The notes beneath the pieces were generated by a model. It was not told where the DNA came from. It ran no database searches and saw only the letters and a program-made list of their open reading frames with translations. A stretch of 61,043 nt of DNA from Formivibrio citricus (GTDB taxonomy: Bacteria > Pseudomonadota > Gammaproteobacteria > Burkholderiales > Chitinibacteraceae): positions 1 to 61,043 of the forward strand of contig NZ_FOVE01000020.1 of NCBI RefSeq assembly GCF_900115065.1, in the 5' to 3' direction. This document shows, piece after piece, positions 8,862 through 18,356 of the stretch. The position numbers and the translations under genes were made by a program. How positions within the stretch are numbered: the stretch's first letter is position 1; each line of letters starts with the position of its first letter.

Positions 8862-9641
8862 ATGGATGAGATCCATAGCGTTCACGAATTCGATCGTGGC
8901 GACTCTGCGGTAATTGCCTTGGTGCGTGATCATCCGGCCGGACAAATAAGTTCGTTCCACCGGCACCCGACCGCGCAGCTTTTGTATGCAGTTGAAGGTG
9001 TGATGGTCGTAACGACCGATCTTGGGCAGTGGATCGTGCCGCCGACGCGAGGAGTCTGGCTGCCGATCGGCACTTGGCATAGCGTGCGAATGGTCACAGC
9101 TGTGCATATGCGAAGTATTTTTATTCGCGAAGATGCGTTGCTGGGCTTGCCGCAAAGCTGCTGTGTGTTGGCTATTTCGCCTTTGTTGCGAGAACTTATT
9201 ATTGCTGCAGTGGCTATTCGCCATCCGTATGCTGAAAGCCAGCGAGACGGTCGTGTCATGCGCTTGCTGCTCGACGAAATCCGCACATTGCCGGAGTTGC
9301 CGCTTGCTTTGCCAATGCCGCAATCGGCTGACTTGGTCGGAGTTTGTGAGAAATTGCGCACAGTTCCAGGAGACACGACTTCGACATACGACTGGGCGAC
9401 CCGACTTGGGATAGATGTGCGCACTCTGCAGCGGCGATTCGTTCGCGAAACGGGATTGACTTTTGGCCGTTGGCAACGCCAAGCACGCTTGATCGCCGCG
9501 CTTGAACAACTGGCGATCGGCAGGAAAGTTATTGATGTAGCACTGGAACTTGGGTACGAGAGTCCTACGGCTTTTTCCACGATGTTCAAGCGTGAGCTTG
9601 GCGTGCCGCCAAGCAGTTTTTTTGAAAGTTCTATTTTCTAA
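8862..9641 (+). CDS. AraC-family regulator with N-terminal cupin sensor
   Basis: The 259-residue protein has a cupin-like ligand-binding part (about 15-95: HPAGQISSFHRHPTAQLLYAVEGVMVVTT, WIVPPTRGVWLPIGTWHSV) and two C-terminal helix-turn-helix motifs (about 165-255: DWATRLGIDVRTLQRRFVRETGLTFGRWQRQARL, VIDVALELGYESPTAFSTMFKRELG). A ribosome-binding site (AGAGGCGGA) precedes the ATG. Transcribed away from the Fsr-like MFS gene, it probably controls that gene, a common arrangement for this AraC class. Confidence 0.9.
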   Translation: MDEIHSVHEFDRGDSAVIALVRDHPAGQISSFHRHPTAQLLYAVEGVMVVTTDLGQWIVPPTRGVWLPIGTWHSVRMVTAVHMRSIFIREDALLGLPQSCCVLAISPLLRELIIAAVAIRHPYAESQRDGRVMRLLLDEIRTLPELPLALPMPQSADLVGVCEKLRTVPGDTTSTYDWATRLGIDVRTLQRRFVRETGLTFGRWQRQARLIAALEQLAIGRKVIDVALELGYESPTAFSTMFKRELGVPPSSFFESSIF

Positions 9642-10310
9642 ACCAATCGGGAATAACCCTGAGTTGCGCGGAGGCAGCCTCATATGACCCAGGCAAACGG
9701 TAATTTCTTAGCCTGAAGCAGCCTGAAAATCGTGGGTGTGACCGATTCAATGGTACGGCTCTCTGTCGGGATCGAGGCTGTCTAAGATCTCATCGACGAT
9801 CTGGTGCAGGGATTGCAGTAGTGTCTGCTTCCCCCGTATGGATGTGCCCTCTCGGGGTTATCCATCCAAATATTTGTTCGCTCGCCGCTATCTGTAAGCC
9901 AAGTAATCAGCTGATCTCAAGCAACAAGACCGTAGGTCGCAGCCGTTCGATAGCAACCAGCCAGCAGTGCGGAACACCGTGGGGACGCCAGTTACAAGAA
10001 AACGGACACCGTCACGGTGTCCGTTTTCGTTTCTGATGGCCGCGTTAGCTAGTTGGGCATGACCCCCCTTTGTCTCCGCGCCTTTCTTGTTCGCCCGAAT
10101 TTTACTCTCCCCAAGCTGCAAATATTGCTTGGCAAGGGTGTGGTCGTTGAACGGTCTTTCCCTTGGTCCGGCGCAGAATCGCTTGATCAGCTTGGAGTTG
10201 AACCGCTTCAATGGCATTCCCGTTCGCGCTTGATGCTTGCCAGTTCCGACTGCGAAAAAAGCTCCGCGCCAGCAAGGAAGTGCCTTGCCGGCAGGAATTT
10301 CTCCAGAAAA
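9642..10310. other. 670-bp gap without a convincing gene
   Basis: No complete gene is recognised. The stretch contains a 62-bp hairpin repeat (9999-10060) and a short minus-strand frame ending at 9747 with a protein-like tail (LLQSLHQIVDEILDSLDPD). That tail could be the remnant of a disrupted gene. Longer frames on either strand have no recognisable domains or ribosome-binding sites. Confidence 0.6.
9999..10060. repeat. Hairpin-containing dispersed repeat, copy A
   Basis: A 13-bp perfect stem (AAAACGGACACCG / CGGTGTCCGTTTT, 3-base loop) is followed by TCGTTTCTGATGGCCGCGTT. A diverged copy lies at 13991-14052 with the same stem core and the same trailing sequence. The hairpin plus T run could end transcription in either direction. 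Confidence 0.8.
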
Positions 10311-11678
10311 TCAAAGTCCCTTTCCACCTATTGGATATTCCAGTGAGAGCCGGATCTGGTTCGTATTGAGTTCAGCCTGCGCCTTGTTGCTTCGGTGAAC
10401 CCCATACCGGAGAAGAAAAGCCAGATCTTTGGCCGGGCCGCTTTGCACCGTATAGCGCGCCCAGATGTCCCTCTCCCAGTGCTTGCCCCCCGTTCCATAT
10501 CCTAGCCAGCTGTAACCGCTGCTGGAGGATATCTTGCTGCCATCCGTGCCGCTGCCTCGAATATATGCTGCCCCCAAATTCAGACCCGGAGCACCCAAAG
10601 TTTGGGTATTCAATTCATAACGCACTTGCCATGATTGCTCGTTGGGGCCGTTGAAATCGGAGAGTTGCGCTGCATTGGCCAGCCAGATTGCCCCGCGGGA
10701 GACATAGTCGAAAGGCGTATCGCCAAATACTTTCTGCCAGCCAATGTCCGCGCGGTGAGGTCCATGACTATAGCTGGCCATGACGCTGGTCGTGGTATTG
10801 TCGATTTCGCCGGCCAGAGCCTGGCCAGTATCTTTGGAGTGATAGACCTGTACATCGAAAGCCAGCGCACGCTTGTCTTTCAGGGGAATCGTGTACTGTC
10901 CCCCAAGGTAATGGGTATACCAGGTATCGTTAAGGCGTCCTATATAGGCCGAAACCGAGAATTGGCTATCTTTCCAGATGCCCCCAACCAGATCGAAGGC
11001 ATCGCCACGAGCGGTTTTCGGGTTCAGATAATTGATCGTCAGCGCGTTATTCGTACTGCGAGAATTGCGATCGGTTGATCCCGTAAAGTGACCTGCCTGC
11101 AGGGTCAGCTTGTCGAATTCATTGCTTGTCAGCAGGGCGCCGCGCATGCTTTCCGGCAAGAGACGGCTGTCGGATGAGCTGAAAACCGGGGTTTTGACCC
11201 GCTGTTCGCCGATCTTGAGAACCGTGGAAGATATCCGCGCTTTGAATGCGACTCCGGCGCGAGCAATGTCGTCCTGTGCATAGCCATTGCTGTCTACTGG
11301 AAGCATGCGGATTTTCCCGACGCTGTAATCATCGGCCATGAGGCTTTGTGCCAGATAGGCCTGGGCATCCAGCCCCAAACCAACCAGTCCTCGGGTGTAG
11401 CCCGATTCAAAATTGCCGATCAGTCCATATCCCCACTCTTCGGCAAAATCACTGCGCTGAGCCTTCGGAAGAACGGCGTTGCGGCCGCCATTGCTTTTGT
11501 CTCCATGCTGGTAATCTCGCCGTTCATAAACCGTCCGATTCAAGACACTCCAGCGCGCGTCGTCCAAAAAGCCCCCAAGTACCGGCGTATCGACCTCTGC
11601 TCCCGCACTGTTCATGCAACTCCAAAACCCCAATAGCATGGCAACGCCTTGACTTGTCATCCTGCGATTCCAATACAT
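10311..11678 (-). CDS. OprD-family outer-membrane porin
   Basis: The 455-residue protein begins with a signal peptide (about 1-27, ending NSAGA). Its mature region matches the OprD/OccD-OccK family: FLDDARWSVLNRTVYERRDY, FAEEWGYGLIGNFESGYT, and repeated amphipathic strands ending in SLEYPIGGKG. These 18-strand channels pass specific carboxylate or amino-acid substrates, often aromatic acids. AGAGG lies just before the ATG. It is 37 bp after the DUF4198 gene on the same strand and could be the last gene of that operon. Confidence 0.88.
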   Translation of the reverse strand: MYWNRRMTSQGVAMLLGFWSCMNSAGAEVDTPVLGGFLDDARWSVLNRTVYERRDYQHGDKSNGGRNAVLPKAQRSDFAEEWGYGLIGNFESGYTRGLVGLGLDAQAYLAQSLMADDYSVGKIRMLPVDSNGYAQDDIARAGVAFKARISSTVLKIGEQRVKTPVFSSSDSRLLPESMRGALLTSNEFDKLTLQAGHFTGSTDRNSRSTNNALTINYLNPKTARGDAFDLVGGIWKDSQFSVSAYIGRLNDTWYTHYLGGQYTIPLKDKRALAFDVQVYHSKDTGQALAGEIDNTTTSVMASYSHGPHRADIGWQKVFGDTPFDYVSRGAIWLANAAQLSDFNGPNEQSWQVRYELNTQTLGAPGLNLGAAYIRGSGTDGSKISSSSGYSWLGYGTGGKHWERDIWARYTVQSGPAKDLAFLLRYGVHRSNKAQAELNTNQIRLSLEYPIGGKGL

Positions 11679-11715
11679 AACAACCTCTTAAACTCGATTT
11701 GGTAGTGAAAAGCAC

Positions 11716-12447
11716 TTATTCCGGGGCGTGCGCCAAACGGAACGAGAGTGTGGCCAAATGTTCGACATGCCCGGTCGCCGCCGTATCCGCGGAAGGCTCA
11801 ATCAATTTGGCCGCGATCACATTGAGCCCCTGGTTACGCACCGGTATCGTGCTCATGCCATCTTGTCCCGTAAAAAAAGGCTTTCCGTCGGGATCGTTGA
11901 CCAGATCGGGGATAATCTCGACGCCTACGGCAGGCTTGCCGCGATACAGAACCTGTACGCGCAACGATTGCCCCATGTTCGCCGGCACCCTAGTAACCGG
12001 AACGATCTGCAAGGCATGCTCCGGCAAAATCGGTGGCTTCTGGTCCAATGGCTCTAGCAGATGAACGGCGTACTTTAAGTTGTGACTGCTGCTTATGGCG
12101 TCAGGAACCTCATCCCGGCGCTTTTTGTGCCAGCGCCCATCTGCAGATTTGGTCCAGATGCCGTTATCAAGCACGGCGGCAACGACAACAGGGCGCGCCT
12201 GCACATTTACCAGTGCCAGCCGGCCGTCGGCTTTCACCCCCGTGCGAACGGTTTTGCCTGCCGAATCGTACCCAGTCAGGGAGTTGACCAGAGACAGACG
12301 CTTGACCATATCAAGATCGTCACCGCCCTCCCCGTAGACAAGAGCCAGCTCCCCTGAACGCTGCGCAAACCAGAGGCCATGTGCATGTACCACACCGTTC
12401 ACCATGAAAGCGGCAGCAAACAAAAGGCCCAAAACAAACTGTTGCAT
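11716..12447 (-). CDS. DUF4198 family exported protein
   Basis: The start at MQQFVLGLLFAAAFMVNG is supported by AAGGAG upstream and by a clean signal peptide ending HA near residue 23; the frame extends to 12549 without such support. The 243-residue mature protein starts HGLWFAQRSGELALVYGEG, the N-terminal His-rich pattern of DUF4198. It also has the beta-sandwich LRVQVLYRGKPAVGVEIIPD and the GMSTIPVRNQGLNVIAAK strand. Family members accompany metal (nickel, cobalt, iron or copper) uptake systems and may act as periplasmic metal-handling proteins. It begins 10 bp after the DUF1624 stop. Confidence 0.8.
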   Translation of the reverse strand: MQQFVLGLLFAAAFMVNGVVHAHGLWFAQRSGELALVYGEGGDDLDMVKRLSLVNSLTGYDSAGKTVRTGVKADGRLALVNVQARPVVVAAVLDNGIWTKSADGRWHKKRRDEVPDAISSSHNLKYAVHLLEPLDQKPPILPEHALQIVPVTRVPANMGQSLRVQVLYRGKPAVGVEIIPDLVNDPDGKPFFTGQDGMSTIPVRNQGLNVIAAKLIEPSADTAATGHVEHLATLSFRLAHAPE

Positions 12448-12457
12448 CCTGCTCTCC

Positions 12458-13666
12458 TTACAGATATTTGAGCCAAGTGATATCCCGGCGGCGCGCTTTG
12501 AGATTTGCAAACGCCCGCACCAACGGATGAAGCAGCAAGGCAAGAACAATCGCCGTTACCCACACAGCCCCCATCGAGGCGAAACCAAAAAACTTGCCCT
12601 GATTGAGACCCCAGATAGCCTCACCACCCAGATACAAAAACTTGAGCACATAAAGATGCACGATGTAGAAGAACATCGGAGCAGAGCCAAACACGGCTAT
12701 CCATGTCAGCCAGCGCGCATGCTGGACACGCTCCAGAGCTGCCAGCAGCAGAAAACCCACGCCCAGCGTGAGCGAGCAGAACAGCAATGAAGGCGGATAT
12801 TTGGTGACATTGAAAAAGCTCATGAGTGTCAGCAGGGGGCTTTCCCCGGTAATCCACGGCTTGTCTCCGTAAAAGTTCAATGCGCGCAGCACAAAGAAAA
12901 AGACAAGCAAGCCAACGCCAACCCGCAGGATATTCCGCAGGCGCCACGCCGCTTGGATCTGCGCTAAAAACCAAGGGCCTGCTGCATAGCCCAAAGCAAT
13001 CAAGCCAATCCAGGGCAGGAGCGGATACGACGTCCGTGCCTTCATGGTTTCAGAAATGACGATCCAGGCCCGCTCATGCAACACAGCCCATATCACCTGC
13101 AGCGGCCCGCCGGAGAAATGAACGGCATCCAGCAGGTTATGCCCCGCCACAACTGCCACGCCCAGCGCAATCAGCCAGCGGCGCGGCAGCCATAGCAATC
13201 CGGAAAGAGCCAGCATGCTCAAGCCCAGAATCCAGATGACCTGCAGAAAAACCTTGGCCGGGGGAAATTGGAAGGTCCAGGCAAAATTGATTACGGTCAC
13301 TTCAAGCAAGACAAGAAACAGCCCCCGTCGCCACAAAAATCCGCTTGCCGCAGAACGGGCGTTGTCGCCCTTGCCCGAAGCATAAAGAAAGGCCGAGAGC
13401 CCAGTGAGAAACACGAACACGGGAGCGCAGAGGTGGGCCAGTACACGGCTGAAAAAGAGATCGGGAGGCGTGGATCCGATAATCATGGGATCTGGAACCT
13501 GATGGTGCAGAAAGAAGGTTTCGCGCACATGGTCCAGTAACATGAACAGAACCATCAAACCACGAAGTGCATCAATTGACAGCAGGCGCGCGCGTTCGGA
13601 AGAAGTGCCGCGATTCGCTCGCGAGATTGCTGGCTGATCGGTTTTTTTTATAAAAGAAGATGACAT
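12458..13666 (-). CDS. DUF1624 / HGSNAT-like acyltransferase-type membrane protein
   Basis: The start is placed at MSSSFIKKTDQ, where the conserved domain follows after about 30 residues. The 402-residue protein has around ten membrane helices and the family signature LSIDALRGLMVLFMLLDHVRE. It also has HLCAPVFVFLTGLSAFLY and a C-terminal MFFYIVHLYVLKFLYL. DUF1624 proteins resemble heparan-alpha-glucosaminide N-acetyltransferase and are thought to transfer acyl groups across the membrane; no substrate is known here. It heads a likely operon with the DUF4198 gene, behind a Fur-like palindrome. Confidence 0.82.
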   Translation of the reverse strand: MSSSFIKKTDQPAISRANRGTSSERARLLSIDALRGLMVLFMLLDHVRETFFLHHQVPDPMIIGSTPPDLFFSRVLAHLCAPVFVFLTGLSAFLYASGKGDNARSAASGFLWRRGLFLVLLEVTVINFAWTFQFPPAKVFLQVIWILGLSMLALSGLLWLPRRWLIALGVAVVAGHNLLDAVHFSGGPLQVIWAVLHERAWIVISETMKARTSYPLLPWIGLIALGYAAGPWFLAQIQAAWRLRNILRVGVGLLVFFFVLRALNFYGDKPWITGESPLLTLMSFFNVTKYPPSLLFCSLTLGVGFLLLAALERVQHARWLTWIAVFGSAPMFFYIVHLYVLKFLYLGGEAIWGLNQGKFFGFASMGAVWVTAIVLALLLHPLVRAFANLKARRRDITWLKYL

Positions 13667-13675
13667 TGCTACACC

Positions 13676-13700
13676 AATGCGAATGAGAAACATTCGCATT
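13676..13700. promoter_or_regulatory. 25-bp Fur-box-like palindrome upstream of the DUF1624 operon
   Basis: AATGCGAATG and CATTCGCATT form an exact 10-bp inverted repeat around AGAAA, ending 10 bp upstream of the DUF1624 start codon. The GAATGAGAAACATTCGCATT pattern resembles Fur (or Zur) sites of betaproteobacteria. This predicts metal-repressed expression of DUF1624-DUF4198 and perhaps OprD. Confidence 0.6.
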
Positions 13701-14064
13701 GTATTGCTGCAATACAGCAATGTCCAGCGACCTAGTTTTACAGATAAACCGGTTTGGCTGACTCTGGCCGCCATCAGTTGCTACCAGCGGATGGGAGCTG
13801 CTCGCTGAACGGCGACCTCTGGTCAGGAAAAAGCCAAAGCTTGACCTTGTTGACTTTGTGCGATCGACGACGGGGTGAGTTTGGAATCGCTTCCCCAGCG
13901 AAGTGGCCCACCTTGCACGATAACTGCGATTTCGCAGAAACGACGCTTAATATGTGAAAACACCAGGGATTGATGGGGTATCACACATGAAAGCGGACAC
14001 CGTTGCAGTGTCCGTTTTCGTTTCTGAGGCCGCATTAGCCAGTTCGGAATGGTGTGTCATGCGG
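13701..14064. other. Intergenic stretch with hairpin repeat
   Basis: No gene is recognised. The stretch holds a short inverted repeat (TTGCTG/CAGCAA near 13704-13720) close to the Fur-like site, and the second copy of the hairpin repeat at 13991-14052, which may terminate the ABC-transporter operon that ends at 14065. Confidence 0.6.
13991..14052. repeat. Hairpin-containing dispersed repeat, copy B
   Basis: This is a diverged copy of 9999-10060: AAGCGGACACCG / CAGTGTCCGTTTT stem around TTG, then TCGTTTCTGAGGCCGCATTAG. It lies just downstream of the ABC ATPase gene. Confidence 0.8.
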
Positions 14065-14772
<708 letters not shown>

Positions 14773-15966
14773 TCAGCCTCCGATCGCTGTTGCCGGGTCG
14801 ACGCGCAACGCCGCCCGAATCGCCAGCGTGCTGGCAATGGCGCAAATGAGCATCACGGCGATGAAGCCCCGGATAGCATCGCCGGGTTCCAGCAGTACGT
14901 ATTTGGGGAAAATGGGCGCCCAGAACGTGGCCGCGGTCTTGCCCACCAGAAAACCGATGAGCCCCAGCCCGAGCGCTTGCTGGAGAATCATGCCGGCGAT
15001 GGTTCGGTTGCGTGTGCCGATCAGTTTCAAAACGGCGATTTCCCGAATCTTGCTCAGCGTCATGGTGTAGATGATGAAGGCAACAATCGCGGCGCTGACG
15101 ATGGCAAGAATGACCAGGAACATCGCAATTTGTTTGGCCGAGGTGGCAATCAATTTGGCTACCAGAATTTCTTCCATCTGCGTGCGGGTATAGGCCTGCA
15201 GGTGCTTCCAGCGTTTGATCTCGTTGGCAACGGCTTCCGGCGACGTGCCCGGTACTACCTGAACCAGCACAGCGTTGACGTTCCGGTTGCTGGTTTGGGA
15301 TGCCTGGATGGCTTCCAGCAGCCCCGGCACGCCGGGCCGGTTGAGCGACGGGTTGGCGGCTGTCCGCGCCCGCTCGTTCAGAATGGCGTCGTTGTCCTTG
15401 AGGAACTGCGCCTCCTGGGCATCCTTGAGCGGCACGAAGACCATCGGATCGCCCCCCGAAGACACCATGCGGCGCGTGAGCCCCACCACAGTGAAATCGT
15501 GGCGGCGAATGCGGATCACGTCCCCGATCTGAAACCCGGTTTTGACATCGGCTACGGCTTCGTAGTGATTGCGGGTGATCTGGCGCCCGGCGACGAGGTA
15601 TTCCGGTTGACCGGGCTGCCCCGGCTCGAAGCCCACGACCATGGCGCGGACATCGGATTCGCCCTTGCGCACCTGCATGGTCAGGTAGGTGACATTGGCT
15701 GCCCGTGCCACGCCCGACAAACCGAGCATGGAACGATAGACGTCGTCGCGGATGCTCGACGATTCGGCATACGGCCCCAGCGTGTCCTGCTGCACCACCC
15801 ACAAGTCGGCGCCGCTGTTGTTCAGCAGCGCCTTGGCATCGTCGACCATGCCCCGGTAGATGCCGGCCATCGACAGCGTGACGCCAATCAGCAAACCCAG
15901 GCCAATCCCGGTGAAGACGAACTTCGACCAGGAGTGGAGGATGTCGCGGCCGGCGAGGCTGATCAT
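14773..15966 (-). CDS. FtsX/DevC-type ABC transporter permease
   Basis: The 397-residue protein has an N-terminal helix (about 15-35), a large extracytoplasmic MacB-like region (about 40-250) and three C-terminal helices within an FtsX domain (TMTLSKIREIAVLKLIGTRNRTIAGMI). It overlaps the adaptor gene by four bases and abuts the ATPase gene, consistent with translational coupling. The cargo is unknown. Confidence 0.9.
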   Translation of the reverse strand: MISLAGRDILHSWSKFVFTGIGLGLLIGVTLSMAGIYRGMVDDAKALLNNSGADLWVVQQDTLGPYAESSSIRDDVYRSMLGLSGVARAANVTYLTMQVRKGESDVRAMVVGFEPGQPGQPEYLVAGRQITRNHYEAVADVKTGFQIGDVIRIRRHDFTVVGLTRRMVSSGGDPMVFVPLKDAQEAQFLKDNDAILNERARTAANPSLNRPGVPGLLEAIQASQTSNRNVNAVLVQVVPGTSPEAVANEIKRWKHLQAYTRTQMEEILVAKLIATSAKQIAMFLVILAIVSAAIVAFIIYTMTLSKIREIAVLKLIGTRNRTIAGMILQQALGLGLIGFLVGKTAATFWAPIFPKYVLLEPGDAIRGFIAVMLICAIASTLAIRAALRVDPATAIGG

Positions 15967-17153
15967 GGCTTGCTCCCGGCCAGCCGCTCGACGACCTTGA
16001 TGCGGGCGCCGTCGGACAGCTCCTTCTCGCGATGAACGATGACCTGAGCCCCCTCGTTGAGGCCGGCGCGAATCTGGGTATATCCATCCAGGCTGCTTTC
16101 CCCCAGGCTCACCCTGGTGAAAACGGGCTTGCCGTCCTGCAACAGCCAGACCCCCGGCCCTTGCGCCGTATGTTTGATGGCGGCGTTCGGAAGGGTGGGC
16201 AACGCCTCTCCCGGTGCGGTGTTGAGGGTGACCTCCGCGAGCTCGCCGACCGTCAAGCCGGCGGGCAGCTTGTCCAGCGCGATAAAGGCAATGCGCTCTT
16301 CGGTTACGCTGTCGCTGACCGGCTCGACGCGGAGCACCTTGCCCGGGAGCTTGCTGGAAGGGTTGGCGCGCAGGGCAATTTCGGCTGGCAGCCCCACGGC
16401 CAAGCCGCGCGAACGGCCCTGATCCAGCCGAACCTTGACCCAGAGGCTGTCCGGCTCGATGAGCTTGACTACGGACTGCCCCGCGATGACCGTGGAGCCC
16501 GGCTCGGCATCGCGGCTGGTGACGATGCCGTCCCGCGGCGCCAGCAAGCGCAGATTTTTCCGCTGCTGGCGCAGCCCATCCAGATCGGCCCGCAGGCGAG
16601 TGAGCTCCTGGCGAGACCCCTGCAGGTTGGCCGCGGCGGATTCGAGCGCGGCTTGTGCCGAGGTGAACTCCTGCTGCTTGCCTTCCACTGCGCTGGGGCT
16701 GACGAAGCGTTTTTCGCCCAGATCCAGGTAACGTTTGGCGTTGATCTCGGCAAGTTCCTTCCGCGCCTGTGCATCCTTGCGCGTGGCATCGGCGGCTACC
16801 ACCGCGCTTTGTGCGCGGGTATACGCGGCCTCTTGCGAGCGCAGGCGTTCATCAAGATCGACGGGATCGATCTCGGCCAGAACCTGCCCCGCCTTCACGC
16901 TGTCGCCGACATCGACCTGAATCGAGCGAACCCGGCCGGCGGCCGTGGGGCCGATGAAATAGCTGCGCCGCGCTTCGATGGTGCCGATGCCAAAGAGCGA
17001 GGTGGCAAGGGTTCGGGTTTCGGCGCGGACAACCGTGACCCGTATTGGCGCCAGCGGGCCGGAGCGGGAAACCACCATGGCGAATCCGGCCAGCAACACG
17101 ACACCGCAAATAATCAGAACCAGTTGCTTCGAAGAGAGAGCAGGTAGCTTCAT
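15963..17153 (-). CDS. HlyD/DevB-type periplasmic adaptor subunit
   Basis: The start is MKLPALSSKQLVLIICG, whose ATG overlaps the TetR stop (ATGA); the longer frame to 17381 runs inside the TetR gene. The 396-residue protein has one membrane anchor (about 10-28), a lipoyl-like half motif (AAGRVRSIQVDVGDSVKAGQ), a coiled-coil hairpin (about 95-185) and the beta-barrel/membrane-proximal domains (LLAPRDGIVTSRDAEPGSTV). It would bridge the inner-membrane ABC pump to an outer-membrane channel, which is not encoded nearby. Confidence 0.9.
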   Translation of the reverse strand: MKLPALSSKQLVLIICGVVLLAGFAMVVSRSGPLAPIRVTVVRAETRTLATSLFGIGTIEARRSYFIGPTAAGRVRSIQVDVGDSVKAGQVLAEIDPVDLDERLRSQEAAYTRAQSAVVAADATRKDAQARKELAEINAKRYLDLGEKRFVSPSAVEGKQQEFTSAQAALESAAANLQGSRQELTRLRADLDGLRQQRKNLRLLAPRDGIVTSRDAEPGSTVIAGQSVVKLIEPDSLWVKVRLDQGRSRGLAVGLPAEIALRANPSSKLPGKVLRVEPVSDSVTEERIAFIALDKLPAGLTVGELAEVTLNTAPGEALPTLPNAAIKHTAQGPGVWLLQDGKPVFTRVSLGESSLDGYTQIRAGLNEGAQVIVHREKELSDGARIKVVERLAGSKP

Positions 17154-17758
17154 GGTGTCGCTTCCAATCCGTTCAGGTAAAGGTTGAAAACCGCCGGGGC
17201 CTGCGCCTTGAGCTGCTGCACCGTTCCTGCGACCATGGATTGAATCACCAGGCCCTGGATCGCGCCCAGAAACAAGGCCGCGGCAGCGGGGCGGTCGATG
17301 TCGGGACGGATGAGGCGGGCAGCCGTCGCTTCTTCCAGTATTGCAGAGAGCATGGCGCGGTAGCGCTGCATCAATTGGCAAACCCGCTGCTTGACCGGCG
17401 AATCGTCAGGCTGCTGCAACTCGCCGAACACCAGGCGGGGCGCGCCGGGATGCTCGATAACGAAAGCAACGTGCGCCATGAACATGGCGCGCAAAGCGGC
17501 AACCGGCGTGGCGGCCTGCTGCCTGGCCTCAAGCAGGCGCTGCATCAGCGCCTCTTCAATCCAATCCATCACCGCCAGACGAATTGCCTCTTTGCTGGGG
17601 AAATGCTTGAACAGCGCCCCTTGCGTCAGGTGCATCGCCTTGGCGATGTCGGTGGTGGTGATTTCAGCTGCACTGCGCCCGGCCGCCAGCCGGAGCAGCG
17701 TCGAAACGATTTCGGCCTGGCGGGTTTCGGTAGACTGGCGCGGTGGTTTGCTCGGCAT
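17150..17758 (-). CDS. TetR-family repressor of the ABC export operon
   Basis: The 202-residue protein has an N-terminal helix-turn-helix (about 32-65: EITTTDIAKAMHLTQGALFKHFPSKEAIRLAV) and an all-helical ligand-binding domain. It is the first gene of the operon, and its stop codon overlaps the adaptor start. A palindrome lies 12-29 bp upstream of its start, predicting autorepression of the whole operon until an effector is bound. Confidence 0.9.
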   Translation of the reverse strand: MPSKPPRQSTETRQAEIVSTLLRLAAGRSAAEITTTDIAKAMHLTQGALFKHFPSKEAIRLAVMDWIEEALMQRLLEARQQAATPVAALRAMFMAHVAFVIEHPGAPRLVFGELQQPDDSPVKQRVCQLMQRYRAMLSAILEEATAARLIRPDIDRPAAAALFLGAIQGLVIQSMVAGTVQQLKAQAPAVFNLYLNGLEATP

Positions 17759-17769
17759 GGTGCTTGGTA

Positions 17770-17787
17770 GGTAATAAGTTACTTACC
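17770..17787. promoter_or_regulatory. Palindromic operator upstream of the TetR gene
   Basis: GGTAA...TTACC flanks the 11-base near-perfect palindrome TAAGTTACTTA (17775-17785). Symmetry and closeness to the start codon fit a TetR dimer site. Confidence 0.65.
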
Positions 17788-17819
17788 AGTGTAGCGCAAA
17801 ATCATCCCGGAGAGGCGGA

Positions 17820-17963
17820 GAACCTGTTCACAATCTGTCGCGAGAGGCCGTCAGCGGGATGAAGAGCAGCGCAGGAACCGGAGTTTATGCGGATAAATGA
17901 GGATTCCGAGCCGCACATGAGCCCCGATCACGGCTTCGTAGGAAGATCGTGGACAGGTTCTGA
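17820..17963 (+). repeat. MITE-like repeat, copy 1
   Basis: Terminal inverted repeats AGAACCTGTTCACAATCT (left) and, reading inward from the right, AGAACCTGTCCACGATCT enclose about 110 bp without a gene. A near-copy in the opposite orientation lies at 19045-19190, and a truncated direct copy at 49780-49897. The short length, terminal repeats and dispersal fit a non-autonomous mobile element. Confidence 0.8.
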
Positions 17964-17977
17964 GAAAAATGAAGTGA

Positions 17978-18346
17978 TCAAGCGGGCTGTGCGGCCTGGT
18001 TTTTCGCATCCCCGCGAATCATCACCAGCAGCATCTTGAATTGGCCTTGCGGATTCACCGCATGCGGCACATTCGCCGGCATAAGCAGCGTATCGCCTTC
18101 GGCGAGCGTGTAGGCCACCCCACCGATCAGGATTTCAGCTTGGCCTTCGACACCGACCACCAGTGCATCGAACGGTGCCGTATGCTCACTGAGGCCCTCG
18201 TCGCTATCGAAAGCGAACAAGGTGACACTCCCTCCGGTGTTTTTTACCAGCATGCGGCTGACCACAGCTTTGTCCTGGAATTGAAGCAATTGCTTTAGAT
18301 TGAGCACTTCAGGCGCTGGGCGTGGAGACTTGTTTTCGATGTTCAT
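17978..18346 (-). CDS. Small single-domain cupin protein
   Basis: The start is MNIENKSPRP (ATG at 18346); the longer frame runs into the upstream gene. The 122-residue protein is a conserved beta-barrel cupin with GLSEHTAPFDALVVGVEGQAEI (motif 1) and YTLAEGDTLLMPANVPHAV (motif 2). His and Glu positions suit a metal site, although the first motif is shortened. It may bind or modify a small ligand; no reaction can be assigned. It starts 10 bp after the FmdE-like gene and ends 14 bp before the MITE-like repeat. Confidence 0.85.
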   Translation of the reverse strand: MNIENKSPRPAPEVLNLKQLLQFQDKAVVSRMLVKNTGGSVTLFAFDSDEGLSEHTAPFDALVVGVEGQAEILIGGVAYTLAEGDTLLMPANVPHAVNPQGQFKMLLVMIRGDAKNQAAQPA

Positions 18347-18356
18347 GATTGATTCC

